From assembly GCA_001600175.1 (NCBI GenBank), contig BCJC01000005.1, forward strand, positions 414,471 through 478,470: a stretch of 64,000 nt of DNA, in the 5' to 3' direction. The position numbers and the translations under genes were made by a program. The notes below the pieces were generated by a model, which saw only the letters and a list, made by a program, of their open reading frames with translations, ran no database searches and had not been told where the DNA came from. Each line of letters opens with the position of its first letter. Position 1 is the stretch's first letter. The DNA is from Erythrobasidium yunnanense. Its lineage: Eukaryota; Basidiomycota; Cystobasidiomycetes; Erythrobasidiales; Erythrobasidiaceae. Below, in pieces: positions 1 to 9,469 of the stretch.

Positions 1-1937
1 AGGCTCTCCGCAAGAAGTATGAGCGCAAGCAGGTAGCTGTCACAGCTACAACAGGAGTAGCAGCAAACAACATTGGAGGGGGCACCATACATTCGGCAAG
101 TCGACTCCATACGCCTACGCCAAATGCTTTCCGGCTAAGGTTGCTCTCTCAGTGGGCAAAGATCGGTCTAGGCAAGGAGGATGTGGACAAGCTATATGGC
201 AAGCTATCTAAACAGGCTAAGAGTTCTGATTCTACATGGGGAGGATGTAAAGTCCTCATTCTGGATGAAAGTGAGCATTATCATTGCACGGCAAACAACG
301 ACCTCCTGAAGCTGAATGCACCCTATCGACAGTTTCGATGCTTGACGGAAAACTTTTCGATGTATGTGCCCTATTTTTCCCATATGTTCTTCAGGGCTGA
401 AAAGTTCGCTCAGAAACTGGAAATTCTAGCCCGAAGGTTGAGGGACAATCCTGAGCCTTTCGGAGGCATTCAACTAGGTAAAGTAGTATATAATATTGCG
501 GATCCTCGATTTGAGGCTTACAATATCGATGCAGTCCTCGTTGGGGATTTCCTGCAATTACCGCCGGTACCCGATTTCCAGGCGGCCACAGAAGGTCTGC
601 AGAAGTCCGTCGTACAGTTTGCCTTCCAATCAGAAAGATGGGACAAATGCAATCTCCAAGTAGTGTCTTTGACGAAGTAAGTAATCACGCAACACGTAGA
701 GAGGCGATTCTTGCCTGACTCATGGAAACACTAGGGTATTCCGACAGAGAGACCAAGCATTTGTGAAGATTCTGAACGAGGTTCGAGTCGGAAAAATGTC
801 CCCGGATACTGTTCGAGCGCTGTGCCAACATCAGCAACCCGTAAATTATCAGGACGGCGTACAAGCTGTCAGTATCTATCCGAAAAAAGATAGAGTGAAG
901 GGAGAAAACGACAGCAGATTACGAGCTCTGCGAACGGCGTCTCACAGCTTCCTGGCAAAGGACGAATCGGGATGGGATGGTCAGGAACACTTCAGACCGT
1001 TCTTCACCGACAAAGAGAAGCTCCGTGACTTCCTCGAGCAGGTGAGCAGCGCACGTCTTTGTTAACCCTTTGGCTGAGCTAGCTTTGTTGTCCCAGCACA
1101 CCCCGGCTACTTTCAAGCTAGAGCTCAAAATCGGTGCTCAGGTTATGCTCGTGAAGGTAGGCCTCCTCAATCCACATTGACTCCGGAAAGCCTGACATGA
1201 AATCTTTTACAATGAAAGAATCTCCAAAACGGACTGGTCAATGGCAGCTGTGGTATTGTCAAAGGCTTCCTGACAAGAGAAGATGTAGCAGAAAGAGCGG
1301 AGGGGGACGAACCAATTGAAGTCGCTCAGCCTATTCTGAGCGAGAGAGAAAGACTAAGAATTGGCCTAAGGCCACACGAGCATTACGAAAGTCCTGTTCC
1401 AGACGGCAGCTGGCCCTTCGTCGAATTTAAAAATGGGAAACGTGCTCTTCTCGAGCCTTTGGACTTCGCCGCTCAAAACTGCCAAGGTGTATATGAAGGC
1501 ATCCGTAGTCAGGTCCCTCTAACCCTGGCTTGGGCGTAGGATGACACATCTATTGACGGGCTATAATAGAATGCTAAAGTAAACCCATTCTTCGCAGCAT
1601 TTCGATCCACAAGTCCCAAGGTCAGACCCTAGAAAGAGTACGAATCGCTGTGGCCGATTCGTTCGCCGAAGGCATGGCATACGTTGCCTTATCGAGAGCA
1701 ACAAGTCTGGTGGGTATCCTGAGAGTGCATGCTACGAAGAGCGATAGCCTAATGTATTCTGAAATTGCAGGATGCAGTCGAGATCATCGATTTCAATCCG
1801 TTGAAGTGAGTCTACCAGCTCCTCAATATACCAAAACTTGGCTTATCATTAGCCTACACAGAGTCAAGGCCTTTAAGATAGTCTTAAACTGGATGAAGAA
1901 GCAAGAGGAGCTGGTCAAGCAAGAAGAAATGGATTAA
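1..1937 (+). CDS. PIF1: PIF1-family 5'-3' DNA helicase, 5' partial
   Basis: Superfamily 1B helicase, known in fungi for unwinding G-quadruplexes and forked DNA in nucleus and mitochondria. The window opens inside the gene just after the Walker A region (VAVTATTGVAANNIGG). Spliced reading gives the Walker B segment LILDEISMLDGKLFDKLEIL, then VLVGDFLQLPPVPD, LTKVFRQRDQAF, a QNGLVNGSCGIV block and the C-terminal SIHKSQGQTLERV and AYVALSRATSLDAVEI motifs. Exons read by eye are 1-95, 153-270, 333-361, 414-477, 535-676, 735-1041, 1097-1156, 1219 onward, with more to the stop at 1935-1937. The intron at 96-152 has a GC donor (GCAAGT). All motifs join without a frame break, so the gene looks functional. 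A Helitron helicase is less likely because of the many introns and the lack of any Rep sequence, but the 5' part is not visible. Confidence 0.9.
96..152 (+). other. GC-AG intron in the PIF1 gene
   Basis: Donor GCAAGT and acceptor CTCTCAG, 57 bases. Only this splice joins GGGTIHS to WAKIGLGKED, as PIF1 helicases require. Confidence 0.7.
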
Positions 1938-2030
1938 TAGGACTTCGATGCTCACTCGTAGACTTACTAAATCACCACAAGGAATGACACTCCAACTAAA
2001 CACAGAAACTGTATCTCAACGAAAACCCCT

Positions 2031-3371
2031 CTAGCTGTCTCGATTTGTGCCGGTACTCAAATCCTTCCAATTGCGAAAGTCCTTGAGAATCGCTTCGTGA
2101 GATTGTATCACTAGCGCATGCCCGTCGTCCTTAAAACAACTGATCTCAGCCTCGTTCTCCTGCTAATCGACCTACCAAGCAAGACCCACTCCGAGAGCAA
2201 ACCGCATTGGCAGCTCCTTCTGCTTGACGAGCTCGATAATGCGCAGTACTCCTTTACGTGTATCTCCAGGCTCGTTCCCAGATAGGGTGTCGAACATCTT
2301 GATCCAGTCATGAGCGCTGTCATACCCCTCAATCCTGTTTGCAGCGACTTTGAGGTTGCCAGCCGAGCCAACGGCAGTCGCGAAGGCTCCAGGCTGAATG
2401 TCGAATGACATCAGCTATACTTCAAAGAAAGTGCACTGACAGCTTGCCTGTATGGACACGCATCGGATTCCGAATGGCTTTAGTTCCCGGCTCCAGGTAT
2501 CGCTAATGCCTAAGAAGGCTGTTAGCACGCTTAAATAATCTTTCAGAGTGTACTCACTATCGAGAGCAGCCTTGGAAGCGCAATATATTCCAGCTCCAGG
2601 ATCTACTGTAGCCTTCAGCTCTGATATCGTCGTTCGTCAGGTGCAAACGCACTGTTCAGGACGCCGCCCTAATATAAATACTTGATTAGTACATGTTGTT
2701 ATCATGAGCTATCCAACTCACCATCGAGCTTATATTGACTATGGTCCCATCTCTCTGCTTTCGAAAGTATGGCAGGAAAGCCGTTGTCAGGTTGATAACT
2801 ACATCGACATCAGTATGATCCTCATAAGCTGCATAAACATTGCCGACATACCGCCAAAGAAGTTTGTTGCGAATTGAGCAACGTTCTCATCGTGTCTTCA
2901 ATCAGACACCTCAGCTATGCGCGGCTAGGAATATAGAGGGAAATGTCGATGTACGCGTTCTCCTCGAGTGCACCAGCTTGACAATAGCCTGCGTTCGATA
3001 CGAGGACCTTGGAAGAGCAGCCCATCGGGGTCAGCATTTCTTGCATTAACAGACAACGCCAGAACAGGCAGGTTCTCGTACATCGACTTGTCCGCTGTTC
3101 ATAACAATCTCAGTAACATGCAACACTCGAGCCATACTTCCCGGACTCACTAGATTTCGACAGCCTGGCGGGCGAACTCGACGAGCTTTTCTGGACTGGC
3201 AGTCACATCCAACTCGAGAACCGCCGCGCCAGCTTGTTCAAGATTTCGAATAGAGCTGAGCTTGCGAGCTGTCGCTATTACTCGGTAGTTCTGCTTGAGC
3301 AGAGCCTGCACGAGCGCACGCCCAAAGCCGGTGCTGCAACCGGACACCAGCCAGATCTGTCCGACGGTCAT
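2031..3371 (-). CDS. Short-chain dehydrogenase/reductase (classical SDR)
   Basis: NAD(P)-dependent oxidoreductase with a Rossmann fold. From the start at 3371 the protein opens WLVSGCSTGFGRALVQALL, the glycine-rich nucleotide-binding turn. Later exons carry NLTTAFLPYFRKQRDGTIVNISSM and the catalytic YxxxK in GIYCASKAALDS, then a QPGAFATAVGS segment typical of the family. The last intron joins RFALG to DDGHALVIQSHEAILKDFRNW, which moves the end to a TAG at 2031-2033. Its start faces the MFS pump gene across a 238-base promoter holding a GTGGGG site, so it is probably co-regulated with the aromatic cluster. The substrate is not readable. It could oxidise or reduce a ring-cleavage or side-chain intermediate. 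Internal exon borders are approximate. Confidence 0.8.
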
Positions 3372-3609
3372 ACCGCAGTGGGCTGAGAAGTCGTTCGGTG
3401 ATTGAAGAGACGTCCTTTCTTCTGCTCAAGTCGTCCAGAAGTGCCATCCTTATTGATACTCCGCTTTCTTGGGGAAGCAGAGCGGAGACGCTGGCCCCAC
3501 AAGCATTTGTTCCAGCAGGCCAAGTTCCCTCAGCTCCCTCTCCGTCTACCTCGTCTCTACACGGTACACCAGTTCATCCTCTTCCTTGTTCCTCTATAGA
3601 CTCTTCAAT
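3372..3609. promoter_or_regulatory. Divergent promoter SDR / MFS pump with GTGGGG site
   Basis: This 238-base gap separates two divergent start codons. CCCCAC at 3495-3500 is GTGGGG on the minus strand, in the context GTGGGGCCAGC. Three other promoters of the cluster have the same hexamer. No clear TATA box was seen. Confidence 0.5.
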
Positions 3610-5779
3610 ATGTCTGCACCCCTTGAGAAGGAGCACAGCGCAAGCCCTGGAGACGTCGACGATAAGCACACCGAGGCCCAAGCGGAACATAGTACTCCAC
3701 GCGACCTTGTCTACGAAGGTGTCGATGAAGAGCCCGAATTTACGGCTCGTACTTGGATTGCGCTGGCTTCCCTGTTCATATTGAACCTAGTCCAAGTTAG
3801 CGGCCTTTCTTCTCTTAATATCAACGTCCGATCTTACTCCCGAGTTGCTGCAGGTCATCGCGTTAACAGGCCCGCCTGCTATCGTGAGCGCATGTTACTT
3901 ATGCAGACGGCAAAGTATGCTAATCCACACACAGCTATCGTACATCGGCGAAGATCTCAAGAACCCAGGTGCCCAGACCTGGGTCCCCAATGCACTCTCC
4001 CTCGTCCAGGCCGTTGGTGGGCCTGTAATCGCATTCGCTTCCGACACTTTCCAAGCCCGCAAGATCTTCCTTGTCGGACTATGCAGCGTGTCCTTCATCG
4101 GCGCAGCAATTGCTCCTGGCTCCAGCAACATTTACCGCGTGATCGTTGCTCAGATCCTGATTGGAGCAGGGTTCGCAGCTGTCCCACTCGCGTACTGTAT
4201 TCCATCAGAGGTGGGCCTCGTACTATACCTTGACTGAGAGCAGCTGCTTACTGTCTAATTGCAGATCGTCCCGCGTCGGTGGAGACCACTCGCACAATCC
4301 CTTATTAACATCGCTGCCGCCATCGGTGCAGGGCTATCGCCGATGTAAGATTGATGGCACTACACTGAAGACTCAGCTGATTAGAGGACTCAGCGTGTGC
4401 GGCGCACTTACCAAGCGCAATGTTCATACTGGCTGGCGCAACTTCTATGTAAGCGCATACTCAACTAGATGACACTTCATACTGACGATATCTCATCTAC
4501 AGTGGTTCCAGATGGCTCTTTGGGGCTTCTGTGTCGTCGGCATCGTTATCGGCTATAAGCCGCCCAAGCGCACGTCACACTTGGAAGGCTTGACGCTAGG
4601 TCAAAAGATTCAGCGACTTGATCTTCCTGGAATGTTCATTCTTGCCGCTGGGCTCACCCTCCTCCTGACCGGTTTGAGTCTCGGTGGGGCCTGGACGAGC
4701 CCGAAAGTTCTGGGTACGCTGGTCTCTGGTATCGTTGGCTTGATCTGCTTTGGACTGTACCAATGGAAAGGAACAAGTACCGATATCCTCCATCATCATC
4801 TCTTCAAGGGTGGGCCAACTTTCCCGATCTGCATCGCCCTCATCTTCATAGAGGTAAGGCGTCACTCAGATGAGCGATCAAATCTCATACTAATGGTACG
4901 TACACAGGGAATTCTATTATTCAGTATAATTGTCTTCTACCCGGCTTTGTGAGTCACTTGAGTCGCTTTTTAGGAATATGTACTGACCGCCTGTACAGAA
5001 CCACGGCCCTGTACGAAACGGACCCTCTGCTCAGCAGCGCTAGGACATCACCATTCTGGATATGCGCTGGTCTGAGTACCATCGCCTACGGCGTATGGTC
5101 TTCAAAAGCCAAGACAATCAAGGCCCCCATGGCTGTCGGCTTCCTGCTATTCACTTGTGGCATAGGCAAGCTTTGCTCTTCGATGAGCTACTGTATTCTA
5201 TCTGACCAGATCTTAGCTGGATTGGCTGCCATCCGACCTGACACTTCGACTATGGCGATTGCTATGCAAGGCTTAGCTGGTCTTGGTTTTGGAGGACCCC
5301 TCATCCTGATCATCACGGGCGTTCAGCTATCGACCCCTCATCATCTTATTGCGACCGGAACAGCCGTCGTGACGAGTACCAGAGCTGTAGCGGCCTCTAC
5401 CTTTACTGCCATCTATGCGGCGGCGCTGAACGACAGACTGGCTATCAAGATACCGAGCTACGTTGCTAGCGCAGCTGTTGGAGCAGGTCTTCCCGAGTCT
5501 TCGCTTCCGGCCTTCGTGCCAGCGATCGCGGGCAACATGCCAGACCAGCTAGCTGGCATTCCAGGCGCGACGGGCGAGGTCATTCAGGCCGCTGTTGCTG
5601 GTCTGATGCGCGCCCTAGCGGATTCTTTTCGCATCATCTTCATCATTGCTGCGCCCTTTGGTGCACTTGGTATTGCGATGTGCTACTTCATTGGTGACCT
5701 TTCAGATAAAATGGATTATCAAGTTGATGCTCCTGTCGAAGAGCTGCACGCTCGGCGTCACGCGGACAGAGATGTCTAG
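3610..5779 (+). CDS. MFS transporter, TRI12/siderophore-type efflux family
   Basis: Plasma-membrane major facilitator with the TRI12-like architecture of about 14 membrane segments. A hydrophilic N-terminus (MSAPLEKEHS) is followed by the first segment in WIALASLFILNLVQ. The family signature TWVPNALSLVQAVGGPVIAFASDTFQARK is present, then AVPLAYCIPSE, and toward the end GLGFGGPLILIITGVQLSTPHHLIATGTAV. The C-terminus DAPVEELHARRH is also typical. The gene has several short introns. One at 5166-5216 has a GC donor and is stop-free, so naive translation would add 17 residues after TCGI. In cluster context it probably exports a phenolic substrate or toxic intermediate. It is divergent from the SDR gene and lies upstream of the cluster regulator. 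Confidence 0.88.
5166..5216 (+). other. Stop-free GC-AG intron in the MFS gene
   Basis: Donor GCAAGC, acceptor TCTTAG, 51 bases (3n, no stop). Removing it gives CGIAGLAAIRPDTS, matching the family, while retention inserts GKLCSSMSYC and following residues. Confidence 0.6.
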
Positions 5780-5980
5780 AGAACCGGTAATGTAGTTCGC
5801 AATTACGCTTCTTGCGGAATGAAGCTGGGGTCCCAGTTAGAGGAGGAGAAATGAGTAGTTATGTCAGGTTGCTTTTGTTGTCTGTTGGCTGTATGGGTGT
5901 ACGATAATCTTCTTTACAACCTTGTGGTCTCGAAACAAAACCGCCTCTTCTGCCCCAGCCGATCCCACTCTAATGGCATT

Positions 5981-8485
5981 ATGTCTGTCGCTGAGGCTGG
6001 CGTTCAGCTGAACATTGCACCTCCCTCTGCGAGTACTTCCTCATCGCTGGCCAAAGGAGCTGGCCACGTCTGCCCTACCTGCGGGCGACGATTTGGCAAA
6101 GCGAACCATCTCACCAGACATCTCGCTACGCACCTGGACTATCGACCGTACAGCTGTACGAGATGCAGTAAAGCTTTTGCTCGTACGGATGCGCTGCAAC
6201 GCCATGAACGCAAGGTGCACGCAGTTCAGAACCAGAAACCGGGAAAGGCGCAACATCCTGTGGTTGAAGAAACAGCAGAACAAACCCCCGACACACCGCA
6301 AGAAGGCTCTTCGAGCGCATCAGTATCGTCGATGCCTGCTGTCTTAGAATTCTCGCAGCAGCCTGAAGCGCTGCTAGGGCTCGGAAGTGAGACGCCGAAC
6401 GAGAATTCCCTCGCCAGATTCCTGGATACTTTGCCTGGAACATGGGACAATGCAGACCTCAATGTTGATAACTTTGTCAACTCATGGCTACAAGAGGGCG
6501 GGCCAACGACTGGAGAGAATGCGCTTGCTCTAGCCTTTTCAACGCACGCGACACCTAGCAACGACGACTTCAGCTTCTTCAACACCGGACAGTATTCTTC
6601 ATTCTTCGATGCCAATGTCGCTCTTCCTCCGACGCCTGCGCTTACAATGCCAGTGCATCCGGCTCCTCTGCCTACCCAAACGCCCGTATTTCAACCATCA
6701 CCTTCAGTGCAGCCAATTGCAAATCTAGATATAGATACATGGCAAACGGATACTCAGAAGGAGGATGGCGCAGGAATAGACGGCGAAGGCCAGTTGATCA
6801 CTTCCCCCGACCAAGTCATGGACAGCTTGAAGATGGAAGAGCGCGAAGAGACAGCAGCCATCGATCGCCGCATCATTCCTTCAATGACATTCCTAGACAC
6901 ATGCGTGCATCTTTACTTCCGCGACTTCCATCCCTCCTTCCCTATTCTACATAAAGCAACGTTCAGTCGCCACACGGCGACTCCGCTTCTCCTCCTCAGT
7001 ATCTGTTCTATCGGGGCGATGTTCATTGGAACGCAGGCTGCGCGTGAGAAAGGGCTATGGATCTATGCAAAACTTCACTATGTAATCGTGTTCGGTGTAG
7101 GTGAAGTCATCTATCTTCGACGGCAAAAACTGATTAGGAATGGAATACAGCGCGACAAGAAGATGTCGACTCAGAAAGCTCGTATATCTGTCACTCTGAG
7201 CGGGTTTCTCGGACAATGCTTCAGTTTTCTCTATGGCAAGCCAAAACAGATGTTCACTGCAGAAGGCTTCCATGGATGTCTCATTACGTTCGCAAGGAGG
7301 ACAGGGCTATGCAATCTCGCTAAGACGAATACTATTCCCTTGCACGACCTAGCAAGCTTGGACAGTACCTCCCTGGAGGTTTACTGGCGTATATGGGCAG
7401 AGACTGAAAGTCTCAAGAGGTGAGTAATCTTTCTGATGGAATGCCGACTTCTTCTGATGCATGGCCTGTCTTCCCTCCTTTGCAGAGTCTGCTTCGGGTT
7501 GACCATGCATGCTGCGGAGTCAACTGCCTATTCTTCGATGCCCAGAAGTCTTCCGTCCCAGTTCAAAGAGGACGATGGCTTCAGTGACAGGCTCTTCTGC
7601 GCCGAGGACGCGAATACCTGGCGTGATATGATTCTGCAGTATCGGCAGAGAAGGGAAGACATCTATCCAAGTGCATTCTGTGCAAGCACATTGCTAGCTC
7701 AGAAGAGCGTCAACATATGTCAGCTTCGGGAACTGGCGGCGACGGAACCTTCGATAAGCGGAGTGCTCTCTCATCTCCCCACTTTCTACGAAGAGATGCT
7801 TCAGATGGCCCACAGGCATGGGATCTTGGCGCCGAACTCTGCCCTCAGCGAGTCTGGTGTCGCCAAAGTTCGGATCCTATGGCACTACTGCTGCATAGCA
7901 AAACTCACTGCCCTAGACAATATGGAGCGTTTAATCGGTCGCAAAGGGACACCCAGCTCGGACACGATCCAACAATTCCGACGATGGACAAGCACGCCAG
8001 AAGCTCGACTGGCTGTCTTGCATGCTGGACATCTGCTGAAGGAGGCGAACAACACTAAAGATCTCGCTTTCCTGGTACCTAGGTATGCGCCGCTGTCCAC
8101 GAACAATCTATTTACTGATACCTTGTGGTAGGGCGATCTTTCAAGCCGTGCTCCTCCTCTACTGCTTCCTTACGCACGAACAGCAAGCTGTTCAAAGTAT
8201 CATCAAGCTGGGACCTATCTCCGACTGGATGAAGGTGGCCAGATGTGCAGCAGCTGGCGGTTCTATTCCAATGCTAGACGGAGATGGCGACGCAGTCTAT
8301 CAGAATTATGTCCGCAACGGGCAGGCTGGACTCTCGCTCGAAGGCTTCCTTGACGGCAAAGATAGACAAATGGACTTGATCAGGTGAGCCATCAACATCT
8401 CTAGTACTGTTATAGTCAATACTGACCCAGCGGACACAGCCTTCTATCGACATCTACACGACTCCTGCGCCGATGCACTCCCTGA
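5981..8485 (+). CDS. C2H2 zinc-finger regulator with fungal transcription factor region
   Basis: Probable pathway-specific transcription factor. Two classical C2H2 fingers lie near the N-terminus: CPTCGRRFGKANHLTRHLATH, then CTRCSKAFARTDALQRHERKVH. A low-complexity acidic/proline region follows, then a fungal_trans-like helical region from about FLDTCVHLYFRDFHPSFPILHKATF through SFLYGKPKQMF and VYWRIWAETESLKR. The ATG at 5981 sits just before the fingers. An in-frame ATG at 5861 would add a hydrophobic leader and is less likely. Introns begin near 7420, near 8080 and near 8382. The end is uncertain: the obvious last splice stops near 8485, while another frame reads AFYRHLHDSCADALPEAW and runs to about 8700. 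Finger contact residues (KANHLTR and RTDALQR) predict 5'-GTGGGG-3', which is present in four cluster promoters. Confidence 0.85.
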
Positions 8486-8743
8486 GGCGTGGGATCAGCA
8501 CTGGCTTCTATTCTGGCCAACCTCATCACCTAATATTCGATCTTTGACAAAAATAAAACGACCAAAATGTAGCCATACCAGTACAGCCATCTCGGCGATA
8601 TCTTTCTTTCAACCCTTCCCTACTAAACAATCTGTAGCGTGTCGTCTCGGACGGGTTGTCCGAGGTGACATCGCACGTCAGCTATTCGAGTCTTGAACAT
8701 GTAGTCAGTGCTGGCAGCCTTGCAAAAACAAGGAGGGATATAT

Positions 8744-8803
8744 GTATTCAGTGATGGGCAGTTGTATTCAGTGATGGGCAGTTGTATTCAGTGATGGGCA
8801 ATT
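8744..8803 (+). repeat. Tandem repeat, 3 copies of a 20-base unit
   Basis: GTATTCAGTGATGGGCAGTT is repeated at 8744, 8764 and 8784. The copies are identical except for one base near the end of the third. Confidence 0.95.
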
Positions 8804-9372
8804 CGGCGAGGTTACAGCTGGGATAGCCGCGGTAGATGTGTTATTCCAACATGCCGTTGTTTGAGAGTCTGCAAGGTCAATTATGCTAGCTTTCAAGTTG
8901 GTTCACTTGGTGCCCATTGCTCCTGCTATTGCCTTCAGCCTCAATGCTCAAAGTCGCAACCACAGCATGAATGCATCCCTTCGCAATGCCTGCGTCTATC
9001 TACGCTCAAACAGCGCGCTCGAATGCCAGCTTCTAAGCCTCCAAGCCAAACTGATTTCGCTGAGGTTCAACGGGTCATGGTCGGCTTCCCGCTACGGCTC
9101 AAGCAGGAGTTGCATATAGGCTAGCTTTGGTTGCCTCTGCGATAAGGTAGCCAGCGCTTGGCCAGGAAGGCCTTCTGCGGCTGCAGTCGGCCTCAAAAGT
9201 GTCAAGCTCGAAAGCCATCGACCTGCGAAGCACTGCTCAGAACTGGCCACATGGGATGTACCGGCTAGACGTAGACAGACTAACGATCTTAACGCATGTC
9301 CAGGCATTTGTTTGGTAATGCGAGTGTCTTAGGGTTACCTCCCTCTCCTCTGAAAGCGCGACGCCTTTCGCT

Positions 9373-9378
9373 CCCCAC
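9373..9378 (-). promoter_or_regulatory. GTGGGG site upstream of acetoacetyl-CoA synthetase
   Basis: CCCCAC on the plus strand, read as GTGGGG on the minus strand. It is the same hexamer as in the three divergent cluster promoters. Confidence 0.4.
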
Positions 9379-9469
9379 GCACCCACAATCTCTCTTGCTT
9401 GAAGGCCTTCTTGATCCTTGTCGAGTTGTCGAGCAGCCGGTACTATCAAACACCTAGCACCTAGTATCT

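Larger units (their letters stand above)
8486..9469. other. Intergenic region upstream of acetoacetyl-CoA synthetase
   Basis: About 1 kb with no convincing gene; the short reading frames here show no family resemblance. It holds a 3-copy 20-base tandem repeat at 8744-8803 and, 92 bases before the next start codon, a GTGGGG site on the minus strand. Confidence 0.6.

Noticed and set aside
1-1937. Helicase fragment as part of a Helitron transposon
   Set aside because: Multiple introns, all motifs intact, no Rep/HUH sequence or Helitron terminus seen. A host PIF1 gene is simpler, although the 5' end is outside the window.
5780-5980. CTGGGG sequences before the zinc-finger regulator as autoregulatory sites
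   Set aside because: They differ from GTGGGG at the second position of the predicted core, so evidence for autoregulation is weak.
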